Shown here piece by piece: positions 1-5,999 of a stretch of 6,229 nt of DNA. Under the pieces are notes generated by a model. That model was not told the origin of the DNA. It saw only the letters and a program-made list of their open reading frames with translations, and did not search any database. Source of the stretch: Thermofilum sp. (GTDB lineage: Archaea > Thermoproteota > Thermoprotei > Thermofilales > Thermofilaceae). Location: positions 1 to 6,229 of the forward strand of contig JAJHRM010000154.1 of assembly GCA_020832965.1 (NCBI GenBank), read 5' to 3'. Position 1 is the first letter of the stretch. Each line of letters begins with the position of its first letter. The translations under genes and the position numbers were made by a program.

Positions 1-388
1 TGTACACTTGAGAACCTGAGAAGCCCAGGGACTCCGCCGACAGCACCTGTATCTCGGGAATGCTTTTAACAGCTGACCTAAAAATTTCAGCTTGATAAGC
101 CGCACTGTTCAGCCCTAGGGCGAGGAAGATAGAAGTCATGGCGTCGAGCTTTATGCCGACGGAGGGCAAGCCGAAGTAAATCAAGAGTATTTGTACCAGG
201 AGGGGTGTACCCCGCACAACCTCAATGTATGGCCTAGAAATTATCTTGCCAGGAGTCATGCCTAGCCCTAGGAGAATTATTCCAAGCAGCAGTCCGAGAA
301 GGAAAGACGACACCGAGACTTGCAACGTTACAAGTATGCCCCCAGCTATGTATGGACCGTACTCTAGGAGGAAGCCTAGGAAATCCAC
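1..388 (-). CDS. Amino-acid ABC transporter permease, HisM/GlnP type, partial (C-terminus off the left edge)
   Basis: This is the membrane permease subunit of a polar amino-acid importer. The window shows residues 1-129. Residues 12-46 are a glycine- and leucine-rich first membrane segment. Residues 53-74 read PYIEVVRGTPLLVQ followed by a hydrophobic run ending YFGLP, the hallmark of the His/Gln/Glu permease family. Residues 88-122 read LALGLNSAAYQAEIFRSAV and then the EAA-type loop (SAESLG) that contacts the ATPase. GTG at 388 is the first start after an in-frame stop at 397-395 and is preceded by GGTGAGG. It follows the binding-protein gene by 40 bases on the same strand, so the two form an operon; an ATPase gene probably lies further left. 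The exact substrate cannot be told. The usual family length is about 215-230 residues, so roughly 40% is missing only because the window ends. Confidence 0.93.
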   Translation of the reverse strand, partial: MDFLGFLLEYGPYIAGGILVTLQVSVSSFLLGLLLGIILLGLGMTPGKIISRPYIEVVRGTPLLVQILLIYFGLPSVGIKLDAMTSIFLALGLNSAAYQAEIFRSAVKSIPEIQVLSAESLGFSGSQVY

Positions 389-392
389 ACTT

Positions 393-399
393 CCTCACC
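393..399 (-). promoter_or_regulatory. Shine-Dalgarno site of the permease gene
   Basis: GGTGAGG on the minus strand ends 4 bases before the GTG at 388 and matches the archaeal anti-SD complement GGAGGTGA in part. It supports the GTG start of this downstream operon gene. The first gene of the operon, by contrast, has no such site. Confidence 0.5.
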
Positions 400-428
400 A
401 CGCAACCAGAGAAAAAGTTTTTACTAGC

Positions 429-1268
429 CTAGCTTGAACCCAGCCACTTGACAATCTCGTCGTTAAAGATCTTCTGCATTTCCCCCGACTCTAAAAGCTT
501 CTCGATCACACTGTTAACAACGAACTTAAGGTCCTCAGCTCCCTGCGGGACGGCAACCGCCCCGCCAATTGTCGGGATGCTAACGTACGTGGCAATCTTC
601 AAAGTCGCCTCCTTCGTGACTAAAGCTTCGGCAATTTTGTCCCCCAAGATCATCGCATCGATGTCCCCCCTCTGGAGAGCCCAAACCATCTCCGGGTAAA
701 CGCGGTCGTAAGACTTCACCTCAGCTTTCCCCCTCAAGTTGCCGTTCGCCCAGTCTTCCTGGATCGTTCCAAGCTGGACGCCAACCCTCTTTCCGTAAAG
801 ATCTTGTTCAGCCTTGATAGTCGAAGCAGAAAGAGTAACGACTGCGTAGCCCTTGCTCGTGTAGTAGGGAATTGAGAAGTCAACCACCTGTTCCCTCTCA
901 GCTGTAGGAGTCATGTCGGCTATAACGATGTCAACGTCCCCATTCTTCAATGCCTCAATGAGGCCGGCAAACTTCATGTCCTTTATTTCAAGCGAAACGC
1001 CGAGCTCCTTTGCAATCCTCTTCGCAATCTCAATGTCTATGCCCGCGTAATTATGGTTTTTATCCACGTACTCGAATGGCGGCCAGTCGGCGGAGGTCCC
1101 GACAACAAGTTTGCCCCGCTCCTTAATTTTGCCAACATAGCTCAGGGCTTGCCGCCCTTGTGTAAAGGCTTGCAGGCCATACCCGATGAAAGCGCCGACA
1201 AGCAGCCCAACCACGAATATCCCAAGAAACTTCGCATTACCTTTGAAATTGTTCATTTTTGCTTTCAT
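429..1268 (-). CDS. Amino-acid ABC transporter substrate-binding protein (SBP_bac_3 family), membrane-anchored
   Basis: This is the extracellular receptor that captures a polar amino acid and delivers it to the permease encoded just downstream. The 279-residue protein has a basic N-terminus and a hydrophobic segment at about residues 14-34. There is no lipobox cysteine, so it is probably held by an uncleaved anchor or is a secreted type cut after the segment. The mature part begins GKLVVGTSADWPPFEYVD (52-69), then GIDIEIAKRIAKELG (76-90) and the family signature DIVIADMTPTAER followed by VDFSIPYY (113-136). By family analogy R125 would bind the ligand carboxylate and D210 (in IDAMILGD) its amino group. 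ATG 1268 is preferred over ATG 1256 because a TATA box centred near 1300 places transcription start almost at 1268 (leaderless). An A5-C-T5 stretch in the 40-base gap to the permease may reduce read-through, which would suit a binding protein made in excess. Confidence 0.95.
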   Translation of the reverse strand: MKAKMNNFKGNAKFLGIFVVGLLVGAFIGYGLQAFTQGRQALSYVGKIKERGKLVVGTSADWPPFEYVDKNHNYAGIDIEIAKRIAKELGVSLEIKDMKFAGLIEALKNGDVDIVIADMTPTAEREQVVDFSIPYYTSKGYAVVTLSASTIKAEQDLYGKRVGVQLGTIQEDWANGNLRGKAEVKSYDRVYPEMVWALQRGDIDAMILGDKIAEALVTKEATLKIATYVSIPTIGGAVAVPQGAEDLKFVVNSVIEKLLESGEMQKIFNDEIVKWLGSS

Positions 1269-1296
1269 GTTTATCAGGCATTTTTTAAAGACCTGC

Positions 1297-1312
1297 TTTA
1301 TAAACTTTTTTG
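1297..1312 (-). promoter_or_regulatory. BRE/TATA promoter of the amino-acid importer operon
   Basis: On the minus strand the A-rich BRE (CAAAAAAG) is followed by TTTATAAA at 1304-1297. The TATA centre is about 32 bases before ATG 1268, so transcription should begin within a few bases of the start codon. No SD precedes that ATG, as expected for a leaderless mRNA. The first 12 bases are identical to the M50 gene promoter at 3892-3881. Confidence 0.75.
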
Positions 1313-1407
1313 ATCATTAAAGATTTTTTGAAAATTTAAAATTCAATAATATTTAAGAGCTTTTCAGAAAGACATATTAGGGCGGTCAGCTCCTCAGGGT
1401 TCAATGT

Positions 1408-1620
1408 CTAAGCGCACGCATCTAGAGTGGGTTTTTCCGCGAGCTCGAGTAGCCTTTTCAGGGTTGGTGTTTTTGGCTGAATGTTGTATTTCTGCGCTAG
1501 CTGTTTGAGGGCTCTCCTCCAATCTGGGTAGCGTTCTGCTAGTTTTAGTATTTCGTGTGCGTTGAGTCGTAGCGCGCTAATACTTATATAACCATGTTCG
1601 TGGATACTCAAGACGGGCAT
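1408..1620 (-). CDS. Doubtful 70-residue hypothetical protein
   Basis: The family is not recognised. The translation looks protein-like: after residue 20 it is almost wholly helical and charged (for example NAHEILKLAERYPDW, 20-34, and TLKRLLELAEKP, 53-64), which could be a small helical or DNA-binding protein or the tail of a broken gene. Against it, the ATG at 1620 overlaps the start of the divergent gene by two bases (shared CATG), there is no TATA box or SD before it, and the promoter of the divergent gene lies inside it. A stop codon precedes the ATG by only four codons, so it cannot be much longer. It may be a real overlapping gene, a remnant, or chance. Confidence 0.35.
   Translation of the reverse strand: MPVLSIHEHGYISISALRLNAHEILKLAERYPDWRRALKQLAQKYNIQPKTPTLKRLLELAEKPTLDACA
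1584..1591 (+). promoter_or_regulatory. TATA box of the HTH/ACT-domain gene
   Basis: TTATATAA is centred about 31 bases before ATG 1619, which puts the transcription start at or just before the start codon (leaderless). The element is nearly symmetrical, but on the minus strand there is no start codon at a matching distance. It lies inside the doubtful minus-strand ORF. Confidence 0.65.
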
Positions 1621-2341
1621 GAGTAGCAGAACCTACAGCACGCGCGCAGCGCGCTTGAGGCGCGTGCGTGAGGGAGTATCCTACTACGTTCGGTTAGCCC
1701 TCCTTTCCCGCCCCTACGTGCTCATAGCACTGCAACAGGGGATAGTCAATTATTCTGCACTCGCAAAGTTGGTCCACTCTGACGTTGAGAGGATGGCTGG
1801 GAGAAACTTCACTCCAACATCAATAAAGATGGCTGTTCTCAGGGTTGCAAAAGCAATGCTTGAGTCTATTCCGCCCACATTTAAGCTTTCACGGGTATTG
1901 GCAAACAGCACCCTAAAGGTTTACCACAATATATGCGTCATCTCGGTACCAAGAAGGACTTTCGACAAGCTAGCCGAGAGAATAGCCAGAGACATGGCCA
2001 CCGCTAGCACCAGTATTTTTCATGTAATCAAGGGAGAAGCAGTCATCACGATCATTGCCGAAAGCACTCTCACCGAGAAGATTTCCTCCACTCTGGACAA
2101 CGAGGAAATACTCAGGTACCTACGTAACCAGTCAGCAATAGTCCTCGCCGGACCCCCGGAAATTCTAACCACACCGGGAGTGGTTTCCCTAGTATCAATG
2201 TCTATAGCTGTGAGAGGCGTTAACCTGACCGAAATCGTGTCGTGCCACAGGGACATAGTGCTGATCATCGACAGCAGTGACGTGCCCCTAGCGTACGAAA
2301 CGTTAAGGACACTCATAGAGACGGCGAAATCACAGATCTAG
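1619..2341 (+). CDS. Probable HTH- and ACT-domain protein of unknown function
   Basis: The 240-residue soluble protein falls into two parts. Residues 22-85 are helical (SYYVRLALLSRPYVLIALQQ, then NYSALAKLVHSDVERMAG, then TPTSIKMAVLRVAKAM) and resemble a winged-helix or similar HTH domain. Residues 99-148 form a strand-helix-strand-strand pattern like one ACT domain. Residues 185-238 fit a second ACT domain of the aspartokinase C-terminal kind: PGVVSLVSMSIAVRGVNLTE, a strand around 213-218, then a helix PLAYETLRTLIE. ACT domains commonly bind amino acids and regulate enzymes or transcription, so amino-acid-responsive regulation is a reasonable inference; the divergent neighbourhood includes an amino-acid importer, which would fit, but no operator is visible. 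ATG 1619 is chosen because of the TATA box 31 bases upstream. No kinase or other catalytic domain is present. The gene ends 4 bases from the convergent Mrp gene. Confidence 0.8.
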   Translation: MSSRTYSTRAARLRRVREGVSYYVRLALLSRPYVLIALQQGIVNYSALAKLVHSDVERMAGRNFTPTSIKMAVLRVAKAMLESIPPTFKLSRVLANSTLKVYHNICVISVPRRTFDKLAERIARDMATASTSIFHVIKGEAVITIIAESTLTEKISSTLDNEEILRYLRNQSAIVLAGPPEILTTPGVVSLVSMSIAVRGVNLTEIVSCHRDIVLIIDSSDVPLAYETLRTLIETAKSQI

Positions 2342-2345
2342 CGCG

Positions 2346-3233
2346 TTAAAAGCCTCCAGTAGCGCTGCTTTCCCCCTCTCGATGCGCCTCCTCTAGCGCG
2401 CTTCTAACCGCGTCTGCAAGGGACTCGAAAGCCCTCGAGGCCTCGGCATCAGGGTAGGCAATAACGAACGGGACTCCGTTATCTGCAGAATCATTTATGC
2501 GTGGATCGAGCGGTATCTCCGCAAGGATCTTCACGTTCATTTCTTCTGAAAGCTTCTCTGCACCGGTCCTGCCGAACAAGAAGTGCTTAGTCCCGCACAC
2601 CGGGCAGACGAAGTAAGCCATGTTTGCCACTACCCCCAGCAACGGGACTTTGAGCTCTTTGCAGAAAGAGATAGCCTTCTTAACAACGATCCTCGTCAAG
2701 TCGCTTGGAGTAGTTACAACAATCGCCCCGCTCAAATCCTTAACCAGCTGTGCAATTGTTAAGGGCTCGTCCCCAGTGCCGGGAGGCAGGTCCACCAGCA
2801 GGAAGTCTAAAGGACCCCACGCAACCATCGATAAAAGTTCCCTAATGAAAGATGTTTTAAGCGGCCCCCGCCACACCAGAGCTGTCTCCTCGCTGGGGAG
2901 CATCAGGTCTGCAGAAACTATCCTGACGTTTCCAACACCAATAAGCGGCATCAAGCCAGCGGGACCAGCATAAATGAACTGCCCGTGCAGGCCAAACATC
3001 TTGGGGATGGATGGCCCATGCACATCTGCATCAAGAACACCGACCTCGAAGCCCCTCTTCGCCAATGTGGCTGCAAGGTTTGCGGTTACCAAGCTTTTGC
3101 CAACGCCACCCTTACCGCTTAAAATCGCAATTTTGTATTTCACCTGGCTTAGACGTTTTCTGGCCTCTTCTTCTTGCTCCCTAATCTTCTTTAAAATCTC
3201 TATTTTCATTTCTCTCTCTTTGTCAGCGCTCAT
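2346..3233 (-). CDS. Mrp/NBP35 (ApbC-type) iron-sulfur cluster carrier ATPase
   Basis: This is a cytosolic P-loop ATPase of the Mrp/NBP35/ApbC family, which binds an Fe-S cluster and passes it to apo-proteins; in archaea it is the usual carrier of this kind. The 295-residue protein has a short charged helical N-terminus (1-31), the deviant Walker A SGKGGVGKS (39-47), the switch region DADVHGPSIP (68-77), a Walker B/switch II segment DFLLVDLPPGTGDEPLT (143-159), and GVVANMAYFVCPVCG (200-214). Its two cysteines C210 and C213 form the CxxC that bridges a cluster between two subunits. No N-terminal ferredoxin-like cysteines and no MIP18 (DUF59) domain are present, so it is the short form. ATG 3233 fits a TATA box 31 bases upstream and lacks an SD. 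The C-terminal tail (285-295, rich in Gly and Ser) is not conserved-looking. The name mrp or apbC could be used. Confidence 0.95.
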   Translation of the reverse strand: MSADKEREMKIEILKKIREQEEEARKRLSQVKYKIAILSGKGGVGKSLVTANLAATLAKRGFEVGVLDADVHGPSIPKMFGLHGQFIYAGPAGLMPLIGVGNVRIVSADLMLPSEETALVWRGPLKTSFIRELLSMVAWGPLDFLLVDLPPGTGDEPLTIAQLVKDLSGAIVVTTPSDLTRIVVKKAISFCKELKVPLLGVVANMAYFVCPVCGTKHFLFGRTGAEKLSEEMNVKILAEIPLDPRINDSADNGVPFVIAYPDAEASRAFESLADAVRSALEEAHREGESSATGGF

Positions 3234-3260
3234 ATGGGCTAAGAAACCTCACACTACTAC

Positions 3261-3275
3261 TATTTATGCGTTTTC
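3261..3275 (-). promoter_or_regulatory. BRE/TATA promoter of the Mrp gene
   Basis: On the minus strand GAAAACG (BRE-like) is followed by ATAAATA at 3267-3261, centred about 31 bases before ATG 3233. No SD is present, so a leaderless transcript is likely. The element lies in the 65-base gap after the M50 gene, so the Mrp gene need not depend on M50 transcription. Confidence 0.65.
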
Positions 3276-3298
3276 AAAGTTTGCTTTATTTGGACACG

Positions 3299-3853
3299 CT
3301 AGATAAGGAACCCCATCCAGAACGAAATGGCAAGGAATATAAGCCAGAGAGGCATGTTCCACCGGAGGACTTTTCTTCCATCGAGTGGACCGATCGGTAT
3401 CAAGTTAAAGAAGGCTATCCATCCGCTTAAGCTCGCGATGTGTACACCTAAGGGTCCACCCGCAATTAACGCTACAAGTCCTAAAAAGATGTTGGTGGCT
3501 GGTCCAGCTATGGAGATTATTCCATTGGTTTCCTTGTCTATCATGGTCGCATACAGGTAAACTGCGCCTGGAGCAATAAACTTGATCGGGATGGAGGGTA
3601 TGGCTGAGAGAATGGTTAGTAGGAAAAATGCTGGATTTATTGAGTACCTCGCCGGAAAGCCGAAATGCTGAGCCACAAACTTGTGTGCAAGTTCGTGGGG
3701 CACGTAAATGATGAAGGAGAGGAAAAACAGGACTAACCACTCAAGGGGCCTCCTCGGAAAATATTCGCCAACAAACACGAAGAAAACAGCCAGCGTAGAC
3801 AGGAACAATTCCAGGATTTCACGGGGATAAAACAGGGGTAACCGCGAAGACAT
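3299..3853 (-). CDS. M50 family (site-2 protease-like) intramembrane zinc metalloprotease
   Basis: This is a small integral membrane protein of 184 residues with about six hydrophobic segments (approximately 13-29, 38-52, 74-100, 112-131, 138-155, 168-183). Zinc-protease signatures sit inside membrane segments: HELAH at 53-57 supplies the two His ligands and the catalytic Glu54, and LIPIGPLDGRK (151-161) supplies the aspartate ligand (D158) of the family's second motif. The stretch AGPATNIFLG (116-125) matches the conserved GPxxN loop of M50 proteins. No PDZ or CBS domain is fused, so it is a minimal-core type. The substrate is unknown; family members cut membrane-bound regulators. ATG 3853 is supported by a TATA element about 28 bases upstream (leaderless). 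The gene is divergent from the TnpB-like gene and shares the promoter region with it. Confidence 0.9.
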   Translation of the reverse strand: MSSRLPLFYPREILELFLSTLAVFFVFVGEYFPRRPLEWLVLFFLSFIIYVPHELAHKFVAQHFGFPARYSINPAFFLLTILSAIPSIPIKFIAPGAVYLYATMIDKETNGIISIAGPATNIFLGLVALIAGGPLGVHIASLSGWIAFFNLIPIGPLDGRKVLRWNMPLWLIFLAISFWMGFLI

Positions 3854-3877
3854 GCTATCACTTTAAGAACCTTGAAC

Positions 3878-3892
3878 TATTAAACTTTTTTG
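3878..3892. promoter_or_regulatory. Shared promoter element between the M50 and TnpB-like genes
   Basis: On the minus strand CAAAAAAG plus TTTAATAG (3892-3878) is a BRE/TATA whose centre is about 28 bases before the M50 ATG at 3853, giving a leaderless start. Read on the plus strand the same bases give CTATTAAA (3878-3885), which would start RNA near 3908, a 30-base leader before ATG 3938. The A-rich BRE favours the minus direction; plus-strand use is less certain, although no other TATA is visible before the plus gene. Confidence 0.6.
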
Positions 3893-3924
3893 CAGGTAAT
3901 TGGCAGCGCGCGCTAGCCGCTAAC

Positions 3925-3932
3925 GGAGGGTG
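3925..3932 (+). promoter_or_regulatory. Strong Shine-Dalgarno of the TnpB-like gene
   Basis: GGAGGGTG lies 5 bases before ATG 3938 and closely matches the archaeal SD complement GGAGGTGA. It fixes the start codon and sets this gene apart from the SD-less first genes of the other transcripts in the window. Confidence 0.75.
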
Positions 3933-3937
3933 GGAAC

Positions 3938-5176
3938 ATGAGCGCGGAGAGGGGTAGGGGCAATCGGAGGGGTGGGTTTAGGGTGTTCAGGGTGCACGTT
4001 GATCGCGGGAACCTGGAGAGGCTTAGGCAGCTGTTCAGGGACTTCGTTAACGGAAAAGCCAGGACGAGGGGCGCGCTGTGCTACAGGGAGGAGTGGATGG
4101 CTGAGTGGGAGAACGTATTAAGGATGCGCGAAGAAGCAGGGAAGAGAACTGTGCCCAACCCTCCGGCAGCAACGCTGCTAGTGCGCTTCGTGATGCCGGA
4201 TGGAAGCATGAGGGGGGACGGAAGAGCGCCATGCATAATCGACCTCCGCAGGGGCGAGCTGCGCATCCCCAGCTACGGCGTTGCTATGCCGCTACGGAGA
4301 AGCCTCGTCAAGGCGCTAATCGAGGAGAACGAGCTCAACCCAAGACCAGGGTTCACGCTACAAATTACTAGGAGGGGCTTCGTGCGCGTAATTGCTCAGA
4401 GAGAGGCTTACTCAGAGCTCGCCACGCCCCTCCGAATAATAACCATTGACGAGAACAGCTCCTATGGCTTTACAATAGCGTATTGGCGCATTGACGAAAC
4501 TAGGGCGTCGATGGCGGGCTTCGAGAAGCTGAGACCGCCGAACCACGGCTACAGGCGTGGAGTCGCGAGCCTGTTACAGAGCTACGCAGACAAGCCCAGC
4601 GGGGAAGCTAAGCAACGGCTGGCGGAAGCCCTCCCAGAGGAAGTGCTGAGAACGCTGACAGCTGAGAGGGCTAGGGAGCTCGCGGAGGCTACGAGGAGGA
4701 AAGAGCGTCGTCTCAATAACGCGTTCGTCGAGAGGCCGGCTGCGAAGGCGCGCAGGCTCATCAGAGAAGCCCGCAGGCAGGGCGTGAACACATTAATACT
4801 CTTAGATGCCATAAACCCGCAATCGCTCAGAGGGACAGAGCTCCAGGGGACGCTTCTTCGAGTCAGGAGGCATCTGAAAAACCTGGCAATGTATGAGGGC
4901 GCAATGTTCAGGCTTGCGCGTGCCTCGGGGAGGCATTGCCCGCGCTGCGGCAGCGAGGGCGAGGAAGCCAGGCACACGAAGCGATCAAGGATTTACAGGT
5001 GCCCCCGGTGCGGTTTAGAGTGGGACCGCGACAAGGGCGTGCATTGCAACCTAGTCTACGCCTACTTCGCGCGCATGGTAAAAGAGGAGTCGGACGACCT
5101 GACCGCGCTGGCGACCAGGATCCTCGAAGCCATGAGGGAGTGGCTGGCAAGGCACCCGGACATACTGACCTACTAG
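3938..5176 (+). CDS. TnpB-like RuvC/zinc-ribbon protein (IS200/IS605 OrfB superfamily), standalone
   Basis: TnpB proteins are RNA-guided RuvC nucleases and the ancestors of Cas12. In this 412-residue protein the N-terminal part (about 14-165) looks like the WED/REC region, with an extended segment around 98-160 (IIDLRRGELRIP, then LQITRRGFVRVIAQ). RuvC-I is ITIDENSSYGF, with D171. The arginine-rich helical insert 195-280 follows, then the RuvC-II strand NTLILLD (284-290), where Asp290 stands in place of the usual Glu. CPRCG (334-338) and CPRCG (355-359) form the zinc ribbon and lead into EWDRDKGVHCNLVYA (361-375), the RuvC-III motif, with D365 the likely catalytic residue. The stretch between RuvC-II and the zinc ribbon is shorter than usual. 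About 410 residues is normal for TnpB. No TnpA gene or clear element ends are visible, so this may be a domesticated or stranded copy. Codons are GC-richer than in genes to the left. The superfamily is secure; activity is uncertain. Confidence 0.85.
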   Translation: MSAERGRGNRRGGFRVFRVHVDRGNLERLRQLFRDFVNGKARTRGALCYREEWMAEWENVLRMREEAGKRTVPNPPAATLLVRFVMPDGSMRGDGRAPCIIDLRRGELRIPSYGVAMPLRRSLVKALIEENELNPRPGFTLQITRRGFVRVIAQREAYSELATPLRIITIDENSSYGFTIAYWRIDETRASMAGFEKLRPPNHGYRRGVASLLQSYADKPSGEAKQRLAEALPEEVLRTLTAERARELAEATRRKERRLNNAFVERPAAKARRLIREARRQGVNTLILLDAINPQSLRGTELQGTLLRVRRHLKNLAMYEGAMFRLARASGRHCPRCGSEGEEARHTKRSRIYRCPRCGLEWDRDKGVHCNLVYAYFARMVKEESDDLTALATRILEAMREWLARHPDILTY

Positions 5177-5185
5177 TGCGCCAAC

Positions 5186-5398
5186 GTTCGCCTGGGGGAA
5201 AGCCGCCTCGAGCGGCGAGTACTCCAGGGGCTCCCGCGCGCGGGACCGATGAGGCTGTGAAGGTGAGGCCGTCCCTGCAGGGGCGGTGGACGAGCCCATG
5301 ACACCCCGAGCATCCCTCAGCTCCAACAAGGGGGACGCGATGAGGGGCACCCCGACCAACAAATGACGGGCGGGATGTGGGTGCGCGCGCGCAGGGAA
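5186..5398 (+). ncRNA. Candidate structured RNA directly after the TnpB-like gene
   Basis: This non-coding stretch is about two-thirds G+C and full of hairpins. Stem 1 pairs CCTGGGG (5191-5197) with CTCCAGG (5222-5228). An inner stem GCCGC/GCGGC (5202-5206/5212-5216) follows, and between them GAAA (5198-5201) faces GAGTA (5217-5221), the bulged-G/loop E consensus when read as plus-strand RNA. Further stems are TCCCG/CGGGA (5232-5245), GCCGTCCC/GGGGCGGT with loop TGCA (5268-5287), and CCCTCA/TGAGGG (5314-5319/5341-5346) enclosing CTCC/GGGG. No TATA box is visible just before it, so it would be processed from the tnpB-like transcript, as TnpB guide RNAs are. Boundaries are approximate. It might instead be an unrelated RNA. 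The pairing is seen; the role is inferred. Confidence 0.5.
5302..5355. repeat. 8-base direct repeat CACCCCGA flanking a hairpin
   Basis: CACCCCGA occurs at 5302-5309 and again at 5348-5355, on either side of the CCCTCA/TGAGGG hairpin. Such a short repeat in GC-rich DNA can be chance; it could also allow alternative pairing within the candidate RNA. Confidence 0.4.
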
Positions 5399-5869
5399 CT
5401 ACGCCTGGATCCTATAAGGCTTGAGGCGCCTAATCTCAGCTAGCACTTTCTCAACGAAGGCGCTGACGTAGCTCCAACTAAACCCCCTCTCCTCCAAAAC
5501 CCCCTTAACGTACAGCTCCGTATCCCTGTAGCTCTTAAACTTCTCATTAATCTCCCTCCAGGGAATCCCCCTGAGCCCCTCGGCAAGCTTAGAATCAAAA
5601 GGCAAAACCCCCTTCAACATCAAAAAAGCTATCGACGGGTAACCTAGATACCCCTTGAAGACGGAGCCATTATCGTTAGAAAAAATCCCCAAGCCACCGT
5701 CCCAGACAACCCTGTAAGCCCTAGTCCCGTCAGAGCCAGTAACCCGAGCCTCCCGCTCACCGCTGAAGACGATCCTACCGTCCCCAATAGCGCCCAAAGC
5801 CTCCAGAACCTTAACCCTCGGAGGAATCCGCCAAGGAACCCTGCCCTCCTCCACACTCTCCCTACTCAT
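5399..5869 (-). CDS. Hypothetical protein, 156 residues
   Basis: No family is recognised. The sequence reads as a real globular, cytosolic protein. It has a helix and strand region (RVKVLEALGAIGDGRIVFSG, 18-37), a strand-turn segment with many glycines and aromatics (YRVVWDGGLGIFSNDNG, 52-68), a short hydrophobic helix (SIAFLMLKGVLPF, 79-91), and a charged helical C-terminal half (IPWREINEKFKSYRD, 102-116, and VEKVLAEIRRLKPYR, 139-153). There are no cysteines and no transmembrane helices. The frame stays open up to 5965, but ATG 5869 is chosen because a TATA box at 5912-5919 predicts transcription starting near 5888, downstream of the longer start. No SD is clear. It converges with the TnpB-like gene, with the candidate RNA between them. 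Composition is GC-rich, like its neighbour. Confidence 0.7.
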   Translation of the reverse strand: MSRESVEEGRVPWRIPPRVKVLEALGAIGDGRIVFSGEREARVTGSDGTRAYRVVWDGGLGIFSNDNGSVFKGYLGYPSIAFLMLKGVLPFDSKLAEGLRGIPWREINEKFKSYRDTELYVKGVLEERGFSWSYVSAFVEKVLAEIRRLKPYRIQA

Positions 5870-5911
5870 GAGGTTCCCAGGGATAAATGGCGGTGCCTCT
5901 AGATATAAACA

Positions 5912-5919
5912 TAGCGCAT
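5912..5919 (-). promoter_or_regulatory. TATA box of the 156-residue protein gene
   Basis: TTTATATC on the minus strand is centred about 46 bases before ATG 5869, predicting a leader of roughly 19 bases. The BRE side is not A-rich, so this is a weaker promoter than others in the window. Confidence 0.45.
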
Positions 5920-5999
5920 GCAAAAACCAAAGTGAAAACCTAGCAGAAAGCGCGGCACGCAACAATTAACCACACGCTGCTGAAGGCAACGGTACGTAA

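Noticed and set aside
2020..3306. Open frames opposite the ACT-domain and Mrp genes
   Set aside because: They lie antisense to genes with clear motifs and have no promoters or SD sites of their own.
4936..5362. Open frames on both strands spanning the end of the TnpB-like gene and the RNA candidate
   Set aside because: They are shadows in GC-rich DNA; the overlapping TnpB zinc-ribbon motif shows which frame is real, and the translations are Pro/Arg/Ser-rich.
5186..5398. RNase P RNA, suggested by GGGGGAAAGCCGC at 5194-5206, which resembles conserved region I
   Set aside because: The matching 3' conserved region (a GGCTT-containing segment able to form P4) is not found, and the 5' motif departs from GAGGAAAGTCC.
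3885..5398. Complete IS605-type element with left and right ends
   Set aside because: No tnpA, no matching subterminal hairpins and no recognisable target or cleavage motif could be placed with confidence.
5870..5965. Longer N-terminus for the 156-residue protein (start at 5965)
   Set aside because: The predicted TATA box lies inside this extension, so the transcript would start downstream of it, and the extra residues have no SD or family support.
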